Shown: positions 1 to 12,500, numbered from the stretch's first letter. The stretch: DNA of 64,000 nt from Oleimicrobium sp037445575 (GCA_037445575.1 JBBIKH010000002.1:1-64000), one strand, 5' to 3'. A program made the numbers and translations. Notes: generated from the letters alone by a model not told the origin.

Positions 1-1332
1 GCCACCCACTTCTTTGGCGGCCTCATAGAAGGTGGCAATGGCAAACCCCTCAACCTTCGGGAGCTCGGTGGGCAGCAGTGTGCGCTGTATCTCCTGCGCC
101 ACCTGCATCTCCTTGCGCAGCCGCTCCTGTTCGGCGAGGTTCTTCTGGGACTCGCGCAGCTTCGTGGTGATGTCGCTAAAGGCCTGCGCGATCTCTCCCA
201 ACTCGGTGGAGGAGTCGATGTCCAGCTCGTCCTCCACTTCCTCGTGGCCGAGAGTGCGCACCCACTGCGCCAACTTGCGGAAGGGGTTGAGCACTACGTA
301 CACCAGGAGGAAGGTGCCCGCCACCCCAATGGCAAGCACCACGAGGGCCAGGCGCAGGTTCTCCTTGCGACGGCCTGCCGCAATGGCGTCGGCTACGTCC
401 TTTCTCAGCCAGAGGTGCGTGTGGCCGACAGCGAGCTTATCTTCCGAATAGAGCGGGTAGGCGAGCTCAATGACCTCCTGGCGCTCCCAGGTGAAGATGG
501 TGGTGTGTTCGTCCACCCGGCGCACTTTGCCCGGGTAATTGAAGCGGGTGTACAGGAGCGGCGAGGATACGGAGGCAGCCCGCACCGTCCCGGAAGTATC
601 CACCACGAAGCAATCCACCACCAGGTCCGGGAACCTGCTCACCGTGCTTTGGATCTTTTCGCCGGCGCTCACTTCTGCCGCAAAGTCGATGTTGCTCCCT
701 TTGATGTCGGCAGCTATGCTGCTGGTCAACGTCTGGGCAATAGGCACACCCCGTCCAAGCACCTCCCGCAGGGCATTGTCGTCTTCCTGGCTGTAGAAAT
801 AGAAATACCCTGCAGCGACGATGGTCGTTACCGCGGCACAGGCGATGGCCGAATAGCGGGCTTTCAGGCTGAGGGACAACGAAGGCAATTGGAAGCGGCG
901 CGCACGCACCGGCTCACGCCGTTTCGTAAGGCGCAGCTCGTTGCCCTCCTCGGTCTTGCGATAGTCGATGTCGTCCAGCAGGCGGCGCATGATGAAGATG
1001 CCAAGGCCGCCCTTCTTGCCGATCGAGACGTAGCGCTTCAAGTCGGGTGGCTTGACGCGCCGCGGGTCAAAATATTTGCCCTGGTCGATGAGGACAAAAG
1101 TAAGGCTATTACGCTTGACAATCGCCCGGATGGTGATGGAGCCTTCACAATCGCGATAGGCGTGCTTGATGATGTTGGTGGTCGCCTCATCGATGGAGAG
1201 CTTGAAGGCATTGACCACCTGCTTGGAAAAGCCGTACTTCTGCCCCATCTTGGCGACAAAGTCACGGATGTCGGCAAGATAGTCAATGTGCGCCGGGACG
1301 ACCAGCTGCTCTTTTATGGGCGTGCGAAACAC
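1..1332 (-). CDS. Membrane kinase-phosphatase (HATPase + sensor + HAMP + SpoIIE-type phosphatase), 3' end missing
   Basis: Partial gene: 444 codons are present and the frame is still open at base 1. Residues about 10-137 form an RsbW-like serine-kinase ATPase domain, with an N-box (DEATTNIIKHAY, 48-59), DQGKYFDP (83-90) and GKKGGLG (105-111). A membrane segment follows at about 160-180, then an extracytoplasmic sensor region, a second membrane segment at 324-348, a HAMP-like linker, and a helical lead-in (QVAQEIQRTLLPTELP) typical of SpoIIE/RsbU PP2C phosphatases. The sequence stops at VGG, just where the first metal-binding Asp motif of the phosphatase would follow. The start is GTG at 1332, chosen because GGAGTG lies about 10 bases upstream; it begins 9 bases after the preceding gene's stop, so the two are probably co-transcribed. 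The inferred role is control of an anti-sigma-antagonist by both phosphorylation and dephosphorylation. Domain order is read from sequence; the target is unknown. Confidence 0.8.
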   Translation of the reverse strand, partial: MFRTPIKEQLVVPAHIDYLADIRDFVAKMGQKYGFSKQVVNAFKLSIDEATTNIIKHAYRDCEGSITIRAIVKRNSLTFVLIDQGKYFDPRRVKPPDLKRYVSIGKKGGLGIFIMRRLLDDIDYRKTEEGNELRLTKRREPVRARRFQLPSLSLSLKARYSAIACAAVTTIVAAGYFYFYSQEDDNALREVLGRGVPIAQTLTSSIAADIKGSNIDFAAEVSAGEKIQSTVSRFPDLVVDCFVVDTSGTVRAASVSSPLLYTRFNYPGKVRRVDEHTTIFTWERQEVIELAYPLYSEDKLAVGHTHLWLRKDVADAIAAGRRKENLRLALVVLAIGVAGTFLLVYVVLNPFRKLAQWVRTLGHEEVEDELDIDSSTELGEIAQAFSDITTKLRESQKNLAEQERLRKEMQVAQEIQRTLLPTELPKVEGFAIATFYEAAKEVGG

Positions 1333-1341
1333 GCGCTGATT

Positions 1342-3279
1342 TCACTCCGGACGTTGGCGCCCTTGGGATTTGGCGATCTGCTCCTTGGCAGCGTCAATCC
1401 CCTGGAGAATACGCCGCACATAGGGTTGGAGGCGGTTGGCCTCCTCAAATTTCTGCAACGCCTCTTCGAACCGATTCTGCTGGTAAAGGCGGAACCCTTC
1501 CCGGTACAGCTCACGCGCCTGGCCTTCCGGCTCGACGTCCTTGGCCATGGCGCGCTCCATGGCCTCTTCGTAGTATCGCCGCACCGTTGCGTTCTGCGGC
1601 TGCAACTGCATCGCGCGCTTGAAGGCCTCCGCTGCCGCCGCATAATTGCCGTTGCGTTTTTCCTCAAGCCCCTGCCGGAAGAGGTTATCGAAATTGAGTT
1701 GCTGGGTGAGTCGGGCAATCCGCCCCTCCACCAGGCTCACCAGATCAGGCTGTCCCTCGGCAATCCGCGCGGCCTCGCGGTAGATACGAATCGCTTCGTT
1801 GGCACCGCCTGGCTTGCGCGCTTCGCGCTCGGCGTTCTGAATGATGACCTGTGCAGCCGCCCGCTGCTCCTGCACCGCCTTTTCGCGGAACTCTACCGTC
1901 TGCGCGTGCCCGGGGATCTCCTCCAGGATGCGATCGAATTCGCGGACGGCGGCGACAAAGTTGTTCTGCGCCAAGAAGGCCTGCGCCTTCTTAAAGTGTT
2001 CCTCCACGAACGCCTGTCGTCGCTGGCTCTCCCGCTCTTGCGCCTGGCGGGCCGCCTCTTGCGCGAACTGCTCCTGGAGGCGTTGGTCGGTCAGCCGCAG
2101 CTTCTCCCGCGCCTCCTGCCGGGCCTCAATCAGATCCGGATCAAGCCCGACGCTATCCGGGATGGAGACCACCTTGGTGAACTCCCGGAACGCCACGTAG
2201 TAGTCGCCGCGCTCCAGGGCTGCCTGGCCTTCCCGTAAACCAGTAAGGATGGTTTGCCGCCGCTCCCACTCTCGGCGGGCCCGCATCTCCTCTTCGATCT
2301 CCTGCGCCCGCCGTAACTCGGCACGCCGCACCATCTCCTGCTTGGTGGGGCCGAAGGAGAAGGTGACCGAGACGCGATGGTTTGGCTCCAGGTTGCGGTC
2401 GGCCAGCCATCCATACGAGTAGTCCAGCTGGAAGGAGCCATACAGCAGGCCCGCGCCAACCGATGGTGCGCCATTGTTTAACCCGGCCCGCAGCATCGCC
2501 GTTCCCCGGAACAGATACTCGCTGCCCACATGGAACTGCATGGGCAGCTGCGGCGTTTTGTCCACGTCAAGGTGCAGCATCACCGCGCTCCCGTCGCCCG
2601 CGGTGCGAATCATGCGCGTCACTCCTGCGCGCACCGTCATCGGCAGGCGCTCCGCCCCGGCCACCACCTCGCCCTCGCCCCTGGTGAGGCGCAGACGGGG
2701 GCTTACCAGGTTGCACACCGCGAGGCCAAATCGCAGATCGCGCAGCAAGGGGCTGTGGAAGGGCGACGTGTACAGCAGACCCGCATCCCCACCCAATGCA
2801 CTGGCGGTGAAGCTGGCCAACTCCTGCCGCTCCAGCTTGCCGGTTACCCCCAAAGACAACCAGGGAAAGAGCTGCTTGCCATACGAGACGAGGAACTCCT
2901 CCTGCAGGAAACCGAATGTGCCTTCCGGCTCGTTATGGGTGCTGCGTGCAGGTGCCCCGCCGATGCCGATGCGCGCATAGCCGAGCCCCACCGTGCCCAT
3001 AGTGCGCGTGGGGAGGACAAAACCCACCGCCTGCAGACTCGCGCCCCAGACCAGGTTGGCATAGAATGTCGTCAGGCTCTTCCGTTCCAGCACATCCACT
3101 GCCCCGGGGTTCCAGAAAAGTACGGTCGGGTCCCGCGAATCGCCCACGCAAGCTCCGCCAAGGCCCAATGCGCGCGCCCCAATTCCATAGGTGAACAAGT
3201 GCCGTCGCCCGCCTTCTTGGCCAAAAGCAAGGGTGGCAAAGGCCAGGAAAACGGCAGCCCCTGCGTGGAGGAGTCTCAT
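1342..3279 (-). CDS. PorV/PorQ-like outer-membrane protein with C-terminal TPR repeats
   Basis: About 645 residues. The product starts with a signal peptide (MRLLHAGAAVFLAFATLAFG) and continues with RALGLGGACVGDSRDPTVLF, the characteristic opening of PorV/PorQ (UPF0164) barrels. Glycine- and aromatic-rich beta strands run to about residue 320. The second half is helical: an Arg/Glu-rich stretch at about 320-400, then tetratricopeptide-like repeats to the end. PorV proteins normally stop after the barrel, so the TPR tail is an extension, probably periplasmic. ATG at 3279 is preferred because it begins the signal peptide and has AGAGG just upstream; in-frame TTG at 3306 and GTG at 3300 would add a hydrophilic leader, the TTG overlapping the stop of the giant gene. 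PorV acts as a shuttle for type IX secretion cargo in Bacteroidetes, so a role in exporting the giant neighbour is a reasonable inference. Confidence 0.8.
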   Translation of the reverse strand: MRLLHAGAAVFLAFATLAFGQEGGRRHLFTYGIGARALGLGGACVGDSRDPTVLFWNPGAVDVLERKSLTTFYANLVWGASLQAVGFVLPTRTMGTVGLGYARIGIGGAPARSTHNEPEGTFGFLQEEFLVSYGKQLFPWLSLGVTGKLERQELASFTASALGGDAGLLYTSPFHSPLLRDLRFGLAVCNLVSPRLRLTRGEGEVVAGAERLPMTVRAGVTRMIRTAGDGSAVMLHLDVDKTPQLPMQFHVGSEYLFRGTAMLRAGLNNGAPSVGAGLLYGSFQLDYSYGWLADRNLEPNHRVSVTFSFGPTKQEMVRRAELRRAQEIEEEMRARREWERRQTILTGLREGQAALERGDYYVAFREFTKVVSIPDSVGLDPDLIEARQEAREKLRLTDQRLQEQFAQEAARQAQERESQRRQAFVEEHFKKAQAFLAQNNFVAAVREFDRILEEIPGHAQTVEFREKAVQEQRAAAQVIIQNAEREARKPGGANEAIRIYREAARIAEGQPDLVSLVEGRIARLTQQLNFDNLFRQGLEEKRNGNYAAAAEAFKRAMQLQPQNATVRRYYEEAMERAMAKDVEPEGQARELYREGFRLYQQNRFEEALQKFEEANRLQPYVRRILQGIDAAKEQIAKSQGRQRPE

Positions 3280-3302
3280 GGGCCTCTTGTCGGAAAACAC
3301 GC

Positions 3303-6300
3303 TCAATGCACTACCCCGATCTTGGTAAGCGCCTCACGCCCATCGCCGGTGACGATGCGCGCGATGTACATGCCGTTCAGGACCCGCTGCCCGCGGTCAT
3401 TGCGCCCGTCCCAGAAAACCTCCCCCTCATGCGGACCCGCCTTGGTCTCAGGACTCCCTTTGGGGAAATGTCGCGACCAGACCAGCTCGCCAATCAAGGA
3501 ATAGATGGAGATAGTCACATCGGTGTCCTTGGCCAGGTTGTAGACAAACGTGGTCACCGACCTTCCCGGCTGGCCAAAAGGATTCGGATAGGTGCCGAAA
3601 GCCTTGGCAAATTCCCCTTCCACTACCACGCGAAAGTCCGACTGCAAGCGCACCAGCGGCGCGAAGTTGCCCAAAGTATCGGTCACCGTCACCAACTGTC
3701 CGGACTCGGCATCGCGCACGATCACATGGAGTGCCGAGTCCACTGCCAGCATCAGGCGCTGTGCTTTCGTGTGGGGCAGCAGGTCGACCACCAGCTCTAG
3801 CGACTCAGGGACACTAGCCCAGAAGGTATCGGGCAAACCCGTGGTAAAGTCCAGCACCAAGGGGTTCGCCTCAGGAATGTCGGTGAGCTGGACAAAAGGC
3901 AACAACGTCTGGCCACGCCTGGCAGCAGCGATTCTCGCGATAGCCTGTCTCGGTGAGAGGTCCCCCACCTGCGGATCGCGAAGGTGCAATACGATCTTCT
4001 CCAGCAAGAAGTGACTGGTACCCTCGAGCGCAGGGTTGAAGAAGCGCATACCAAGCAAAGGCACGCCGCTCGCTCCCGTCATCGCCGAGGTGCGCCTATC
4101 AACCGGGTAGACGCTCACATGAACGACCGCGGCCGTGGTACGCACCACCACACTGGCCGAGGAATCCGCGACCTCAGCCTTTTGGTCGGAGTACTGGTCT
4201 AAACCCACATCAAGGAGGCGGACCATCAGTGTATCCCACTGCATCGTCGCCAGTAGGGGCGCACGAATCCGCCACTCGACCGCCGCCACATCCCCGGTCG
4301 GGGATTTGACCAGATCTTCCGCGGTGTAGTACCCCGACGGGAGAAGGAGCCCGAAGCGAAAGTCTTCTGCCTTCTTGTAGCCGGCTTCGCCAAGGTTCTC
4401 GACATCGGCTCTGACCACGAAATGCTGCCCCACACGCACCTCTCCGCGCAGGGCATCCGCGGGCGCGACGATCGCCAGACGGCACCGCAGCCGCGCCTTG
4501 CTCACGGTGGTCACCGCCACCTTGTCGTCTGGGTCCAAGGGCGCCGTCACCCGTTGGCCGGAGTTCACGTCGCGTGGCCAGTCAAGAAGGCGGAAACTGA
4601 ACTGTTCAGCGGCCACTGAAGGCGTAGACGGGGCCTGGCACGTCCATACCATCACCCCCGAGGCACTGCTCTGCACCAGGGGCTCCTGCACCGCATAGCG
4701 CGTCCCTGGTGGGATCATCTCCACGGCAAAGTGGTCACCGGGCAGCAGTCCGGCTTCTCCCTCTACGTCCACTATCGCGCGCATCTGAAAGAGCTGGCCG
4801 GTGGACAGGCGCCGCTCCCGCGCTGCGTCGGGGGGCTGATAGAGCTCAGCACGAAGTCGGAAATCTGCTCGTTTCTGCAGGAGCACGGTCAGGGGCTCGG
4901 AGGTGGAAGTGAGCAGCATGTCGGTGCTGCGCCAATCCCGGCCCTGGGCAATGACCCACAGCGTGTCGGCAACGCCGGTCGTCACGGGCGGATTGGGGGC
5001 CTCTACTCTCCATTGCACCACTGCCCGCTCACCGCTGACCAGCCGCTTGCTCCAAGATTCCGCGTAGTAGCTGTCATTGGACACGCGCAAGATGGCATTC
5101 AGGGTATCGCCGGACACACGCGCGGAGGTCACCTGAGCTGTGACAATGAAGGTCTGGCCTGTGGACAGCGTGCCGTCCACCGCACCGGCCGGTTCACTAA
5201 TGAAGAGCGTATCCACACGCACAAAACCCTGGTCCAAAGTGCGCACATTGAGGAAGCTCTCGGCGTTGGAGACCTGCGCGCGACTACCCGTGTTCTCGTC
5301 TTCAGGCCGGTCGATAATAGCCACCTTCAGCGTGGCCGAGGTGGTCAGCTCATTGGCCGCCCTTAGCCACCAGTACACGGAGGAGCCAGGGGTAAAGCTC
5401 TTGACGGAATCCGGTTCGCCAGGGTCAAGGGTACAGCGCGTCTGGCCCAGGGACAGCCTGAGCCTACCCGTGCCAAGGGTGCCGGCCTCGCCGGTGTTTC
5501 GCACCGTCGCTTGCAGCTTGAACCTCTGCCCAATTGACAGGTCGCCACCTGCTGCCCCTGCCGGCTCGACGATTGCCAGGGGTTCTAGGGCAAGTATGGC
5601 ACGCTTGACGGTGAGCACTTCATGGCGGCCCTCCCCGCGCACTTGGTTGCCGGCGCCGTCCACGCCGTAGGCTACCACCGTGAGCTGCACCGGCTGCGTG
5701 TCCGGATCGGAAGGGGCACGTACGGTCCAACTGACCGTCTGCGGCGAGGAGCTGAGGGCGCGCGCCGAATCGGCACGCAGTTGGTAGCCAGTCCCTTGCG
5801 GCAGGCGCAGGACCGCACGCCGTTGCACTAGGTCCGGCGACGAGACCACGCGCGCCGAAAGGACAAAGTCCTGCTCAGTGGAGACCGTATCATCGGTTGC
5901 CCCGGCTGGCCAGCTGATCCACACATTCTCAACCTGAACACCCGGGGCTACCGTCTGCACCACCAGCGTATCAATTTCCTTTGTTACCGCCACTAACTGC
6001 CCGGTGTTCAGATCATGTGGCCTCTCCACAAGCTGCAGGCGGAACACATCACCAGAGCTAGCCTCCGCCGGGGCGATCCCCGTCACGAGAATGGCGGCCG
6101 AGCCCTCTTCCAGCGCAAAAGGCAGAAGCTGCGGCGTCTCCGAGGTGTCACCGGCAGCAATGAGGCGGTAGCCGGATGGCGGCGTGAGTAGCAACTTGCC
6201 ACTGTCGCAAGCCGCAGTGCCCAGGTTGGTCACCGTGGCCTGGAGCCGGAAGGCCTGTCGCGCGGTCAGCACTGTCTTGCCCCCTTCTATGGACAGTCCT

Positions 6301-9300
6301 ACCTGCAGATCAGCCGGACGCTGTACCACCACGCTGGCCTGCTCCAGAAGTGGGTCCCGCATGACGGTGGCCGGAATGCGGCTCTCCCTGGCAATGGCCG
6401 ATAGGATGCGCACCTGAAAGCGCTGCGGTTGCACCCTCTCTGTGCCGGGAGCAGTCACCTGGAACGCCAGGGAATCTACGCCGTTCCGGTCAATACCGGG
6501 GATAACCATTACCGACTCGGCCACGGCAAAAGTGGTGTCCGGCGGAAGGAGTTGCACCCGCACGCTGTCCAGCCCCTCGCGCCCTTGCTTCTCCTCCACC
6601 ACCACCCTAATGCCAAACTGCTGGTTGGTATTGACAATGCCCAGGCCCACCGGGTTGACGTTGTGGGCCAGCACAGCGGTACGCCGGACGCGCGCCACCG
6701 CAGCTGTTTTGACGAAAAGGCTATCGGTTGCCACCAGCTCGTATGATTGCCCGCCTTGCCCCACATTGACATCATAGGCCCGCAAAGTGATCCGCACAGC
6801 AGCCATGCCGCCTAATGGCCCGGTGCGCCGGACAGTGAAGACATAGCTGTCACTTGCCCCCCCGGCCAACAGATGCGTGCCACTTCCCAAAAGCCCACCT
6901 GGCGGTACTACCTCGTAGGTGCTGGTCTGATCCACCCCCTGCACGGAGATCTGCACGGCGCCGGCTCCCGGCGGCTGGAATTGCAGGCCTGCTTGCCCTT
7001 CATTGCGCAGCCGCACCTCACACTGCCACGGCTCATTGCTCTCGGCCAGGACCGTGTCATGCGTGAAGAACAGACCCACCACCTGCGGCTGGGGTGGCGC
7101 TTGCAGCAAGCCTGTGCAAGAGTCCGAAGCGGCGGCAACGATGGTGGCAGGTCTCGGGTCGTTGTCCGCCCAGGCGCTATCGATGAAGGCCCGGAACACC
7201 AGCGGTCCGGTGCGGGTTCCCGCAGTGACCAGGAAGCTTGCCACTGTGCTGTCCGGGAAGCCGCCCAGCGCGTTGAGGCCGAGCACCACCGTGTCCGGAA
7301 TCGCCCCGTTGTCCGGAGCTACCCCAAGGCGGAGTTTGAGGCCGTGCACGGATTCTGTGCCCAGGTTTTCCACCACCGCCCGCACCTCCGCCCTCTGTCC
7401 AGTGGTCACATAGGGGACATTCGGGGTGGCAAGGTACACACGGCGCAGGCGTACGTGCGCCGGACTGTCGATAATGGCACGCGCCGTAGCGTCGAGGGGC
7501 GCAACCTGTTGCGCTGCAAGCCCGCTGGCAGCCCCTCTTGCCGCCTCAATGATCGCCTCGTATAGTTCGCCTTGCGGACGCAGGAGGCTGTCGGCGCGCA
7601 GGACAAACGACACGGTGTGTGTCTGCCCCACGCCGATCACCGACACCACCTGGGATGGCGGGGCCGCGGAGTACTGGGTGCGCAGCCCCACCCGGACATC
7701 GGCCAATTCCTCGCCGCCCACGTTAGCCACGGCCACGTCCACCTGAAACTGCTGGCGGGCATTCACGCGCGCGGTGCCATCTGGCGCAACGTTGGGGGCA
7801 CGGACATCTGTGGCAACAATCTGCACCCGCGCCGGGCTCGCAACATAGACCGTTCCATCGCCGCTCACCTGGAGCAGGCGCGTCGGGTCGTTGCCGTCCT
7901 GACCCCTAAGTTCCACCAGGATCTGACCCATCCCGCCCTTCACGCCGGTCTTGAACACCGTATACTCTAGCAGGCGTTCCTCACCACCTCTGATGTTGAG
8001 GCCGCCGCCGACAAATTCCCGGGGAGCAGCGACCACATAGTCCTGCTGCAGCTCGCCACTTACGCGGAACGTCAGGTCCGCCGGCGACGGCTCGGCCAGT
8101 GTTACCCCTGCTGAGCCCGTATCTTTGACTGCCACACGAACCGTCCAGAAGGGGCCGGTTTGCCCGGCGATGACCGTGTCCGGAACTGCCAGCACGCTGG
8201 TAATATCCAGGGCTGCTGGCTCTTGGGTGTGGACCTGCGCGAGCGAATCGGCAGGCACTTCGGTCGGGAGTAGGGTAACAGGCAAGCCCGTATTCTTCGA
8301 TTGTGCTTCCACGAGGCGGACAGAGACCGTCTCCATTGTGTCGGGCACGCTGCCGGCAGTGACGGCAATGGGGACGGTGACGGTCTCCCCGCCGGGAACC
8401 AGCGCCGCGCTCACCGTTGCCGGAATGGTGCTGAGTGGCGGCACCGCAGCAAGCCCCAGCACCACGTTGACGGCGCTCTCCTCACCCAAATTGCGCACCC
8501 GGGCGCGGAGCGTGTAGCTCTGCCTGGTATTCACAAACGGAGCGTTCGGCGCCACCACCTCCAATCCCGCCAGGCGCAACCGAGCAGGTTCCTGTATGCG
8601 CACCAACCCGGCCTCACCTGAGCCGGAGGAGGCGAGCAATTGCCGCCCGCTGTTAATCTCTTCTGCCGCCACCTGAGCAGTGAGCACCACCGGGCCTTTG
8701 CTCGATGAACTGGCATCCACGACAAACACGAGGCTATCGGTACTCCCCGCTTCGAGGGTGAGACCGCCGCCAGCCAGCGCCTGCGGGCGAAGTATCGTCC
8801 ACCCTGTGCCGGCGGAGAAGCTGACGAAGGTGCGCGCAGCCAGAGTGTCGACCAGGAGGTCGCTCCCGCCCTGGTTGGCCACGACTACGCTTATGCTCCA
8901 GTCAGTAGTTTGGCCCACCGTGATGGTCGCCTGCGAAGGCCGCACCTTGAGCACTGTCAGCTGTGCTGGGGTCTGGGCGGTGAAATAGCCCCATTGCGTA
9001 TTGGTCACCGCATAAAGGTGATTTGTCGGATCGGTCACCTCCGTGGCCCACACCTCCGCATAAATGCGGATCGGCCCAGTAGTGGCGGCACCTGTCTGCG
9101 TTACCCGGAAGCGAAGCTCATCGCTCGCCCCCGCGGCGAGAATGGCTGTACCGGTCCCAACGAACACCGTGGGCCGCTCGAGCGTGTATTCGCCCGTCAC
9201 TTCCGTCCCCAACCGATAGAGCCGCACACGGGCACTGTCCAGCATCACGGGGGACACACCGTTGTTGCTCACGTACACCGACAGGTACCACGGTCGCGCC

Positions 9301-9495
9301 TGCCCTTGCGTGACAGCCGGTTGCGAGGCCGCGGTGTTCTGAATAGCCAGGCGCGCCTCAGCGGCGATTTGCACTGGGTCAGAGAGGGTCAGCTGCTGCG
9401 AGAAGGAGTTCTGGTTCTCGCTCCCTTCAAGCTGCAGAACGGCCGCGTAGGAACCAGGCACCATGACCCTCGGCACCTGCGTGCTGACGAACGTC
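3303..9495 (-). CDS. Giant secreted repeat protein, C-terminal part (gene broken by assembly gap)
   Basis: About 2,063 codons from the gap to the TGA at 3303. Together with the part at 9509-14899 this is one gene of about 3,860 residues. The body is many copies of an approximately 110-160-residue beta-sandwich unit with the recurring pattern 'tv.qgQ...v.v.v.N.G', as in CARDB/APHP adhesion-type domains; phrases such as STGQLF, VGQHFVV and NTRQSY mark unit starts. The C-terminus reads YPNPF, then VFWDGRNDRGQRVLNGMY and ends TKIGVVH, the FlgD-like Ig module that commonly closes type IX secretion cargo in FCB-group bacteria. The frame enters the gap as TFVSTQVPRVMVPGSY, which matches the way other units continue after 'PGDT'. 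An internal GTG at 9476 could be mistaken for a start but is mid-domain. Likely a very long cell-surface or secreted fibre. Confidence 0.85.
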
Positions 9496-9508
9496 NNNNN
9501 NNNNNNNN
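9496..9508. other. Assembly gap (13 N)
   Basis: A run of 13 undetermined bases inside the giant repeat gene. The reading frame to its right ends at PGDT and the frame to its left resumes at TFVST. With 13 bases the two frames do not join, but they would with 11 or 14 (or any length of the same phase), so the N count is a placeholder or slightly wrong. The gene should not be treated as truly frameshifted. Confidence 0.95.
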
Positions 9509-12500
9509 GGTATCCCCGGGCGCAATCGCGCTCCCCGCCTCGCCGTTCAACAGTGCCTGAAAGACGTGTCCCTGGCCATCATCGATCTTCAGCCATGTGC
9601 TTGTCTGCTGGAGCATGAGGGTGGAGCCACCGCTGTTGCGCACCCGCAGACTGAACGCCGCGTAGCTTCCCCTGTTAACACTCTTGGGGAAGAGAGAACC
9701 TGCCAGGTACTGAATCGCGGCCCGCGACTGAATGAGTACCGTGTCGCTTCCGGCGTCGTAGGTGTCATCACTCACTTGCCGGCCGCTGTTCACCTCGGTG
9801 CCCCGTACCTGGGCGTGGATCGCGGCTGTGGCCGGCGTCGAGCTTGTCCTGTCAATCACGAAGACCAGCGTGCCCGTGCTGTTCCCGCGCAGGCGAGTAC
9901 TCCCGGAGCCCTCAAGTCCGGTGGGCCGCACCACCGTATGGTCGCCTGTGGGTGCGAAAATGAGACCGGTCCCCTGGGACGTAAGGTCCAACGTCACGTC
10001 GCTCTGCCCCTGACTGGCCAGGTAGACGCGGACCGTCCAGTCTCTGGTCTGCCCTGCGGTGACACTGGTGTCGGAGGCCAGTACCTTGCTGATCCTCAGG
10101 TCGGCTGGCGTCTGTGCCCACACAGCAGCCGTGGCCGTCCGGGTGAGGACTACCCCCGAATTCACATTAAGGCCGCGCACACTTGCACTGATAGTTGCCT
10201 GACCAGGCTCCAGTCCGGAGCGGGTGACCACGAACCGCATGACGTCAGCCGAGCCCGCCTCGAGCACGACGTCATTGCCGTTGAGCAGCAAGCTGGGCTT
10301 GGTAATCTCCACTCCCAACGGCCCTTCTGGCGAAAGGGTCAACCCGGACTGTTCAAAATCGATAAGGACATTCGTCCCCCCGCTATTGCGAACGTGAACA
10401 TCGACCTGCCAGGTCTTGCTCTGGCCAATGGTGACACTATCCTGGGAGGGGACCACTTGGTCGATCAACAGCACAGGCAGCGTTTGCACCGTGACCCCGC
10501 CGAATACACCGGAGCGTCCAGAATCGTCAAAGGTGCCATCGCTGCACCCGACACGTGCCGCAATAGTGATGTCACCTGTCGTCTGCCCGGTTGTCGTCAC
10601 CGTGAAGACGAGGCTGTCCGGGGGACCTCCTCCTTCCAGGACCGTGCCCCCGCCCTCGAGTGCCGAGGGTCTGACGGTCCCATACTGACTGGTCACGTCG
10701 GTAGCCCCTTTTCTGAAGGAGAGGAAGGTGCTGTTCGGGGAAAGGTCCACCACCAGATCCGTGAGGCTCCTGTTCTGCACGCGCACGGTGATCGTCCAGG
10801 CCGCGGTCTGCCCTTGCGTCACGGTCGCCTGCGAGGAGCGAATAGCCTGCAACTCAAGGCTTGGTTGTTGGACCAGCACAAAAGAGTCGGCAGTAGGACT
10901 GGAGACGGTGTAGCGGCTCCCGGTATTGAGGTCTCTGGCATACGCGTTCGCGGTCACCTGGACAAGCCCAGGCGTAGCAGTGCGGGTTGCGCTCAGCAGA
11001 AACATGAATTGGCCAGTCTGGTTCGCCGCCAAACTTGTGGGATTGCCCGGTGAGGGGACAATTCGATACTCACTGAGGGCAGGCTGCCCGCCGCGCTGCA
11101 ACAAGAAGCGCACGCTATCGACAATCGCCGTAGCAGCCTGCGCCCCCGTGTTCTGCAACATGACGGTGATAGGAACATCCGGTTGCCCTTGCCGCACCGT
11201 GTCGGCCCCCACGGCCAAGGAAGTGATCACTAAGTTAGGGGGTGTCTGCACGGTCCAGAGATGCTTGGTGGCAGCACCAATGGCCGAAACCGCGGTGGTG
11301 CCGGCATAGAGGCCCGCCACAGACCCGTCCACGGTGACGACGTCGGCAGTGGCTGAGCTTTTTACCCCTACCGAGAAGGTCAAGTTCTGTACGCCGCCGC
11401 CCTGAACCTGCGTGGCGTTGTCAGTGCGTACCACCACATAGTCGGCGCTGCGGTCCTGCGCAGGTTGCCCGGCGGAAAAGCTCAGGTTTGCCCCGGTGAT
11501 CGTGACCGGCAGGGCCCCAAGGTTGCGCACCGCCATGTTCACCTGCACCCCTTGCTGCCCTTGGCTCACGGTGGCGGCCTGCGAGGTGATTGCAGTGATA
11601 TCTAAGGCATAGACGTCGATGGGGTCAGAACGCGCCTGCGTGCCGGTTGAGTGGTCTATCACCGAGATCGTCTCCAGGCCTGGGGTACGGAGCACAAAGC
11701 CACTGCCCGCAAAGGTATGGACGCCGCCGTCCGCAGGCACGAAGGTGTACCTGCGGTTCACGTCGTATGGGAGCGTTGCGCCGGCATCACTGCTGGCGAA
11801 ATAAACCTCTCCTGTGTAGTCGGTTTTCGGATTGGCGTATCCGTCATAGGCCCTAACGGTCACGTCGTAGCCATCGAAGGGCGTCTGGGCCGCGATGCGC
11901 GCAGGATAGCCCGTGAGCGCAAAACTGCCCAGGCTTCCGGGCAACATGGTAATGTCTACCGTCCGGGTCACCGTGCCGCTCTGAGCCTGCAGGCGCGTTG
12001 GCGCTGCGTTGTAAAGAGTCTGCGTCGAAGAGCCGCTGCCGTTGACAACCACGATATCAGCCAACTGTGGCGCGGTGCCGTCAGGAGCGTTGCCCCCACC
12101 GGAGGCAATGCTCACCGCCACCAGTCCTGAGGCAGGGTTGTTGAACTGGTCCTTGGCGTTGCTCACCGACAACGCAAAGGGTTGCCCGGCCCTCTGGACA
12201 CTCGTGGCGGCTAATGCAAAGTCGTTAATGGCGGCCGCAGAGACGCTGATGTTGTCGCTCTCCCGGCTTATCGTGCCATTGGTGACGGTTATGCGCTGCT
12301 GCCCCGCCGTGCGCAGGTCAAAGTCGCTGCCTGGGAAGGTCTGCGTGCCGTTCACCAGCGGCACCGGATTGGACGCACCATGCGCGAGTACCGCAGCGGG
12401 GTCTGTACTCGTGAACCAGACCGTTCCGGCATAGTCGGTCTTGATGTTTCCCCATTGGTCGTAGGCGGTGACTTGGACAGAATTGCCTCCAAATGACTGG

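Noticed and set aside
244..2238. Plus-strand open frame of 664 codons
   Set aside because: Antisense to the kinase-phosphatase and PorV-like genes, which have clear domains; composition is that of a shadow frame.
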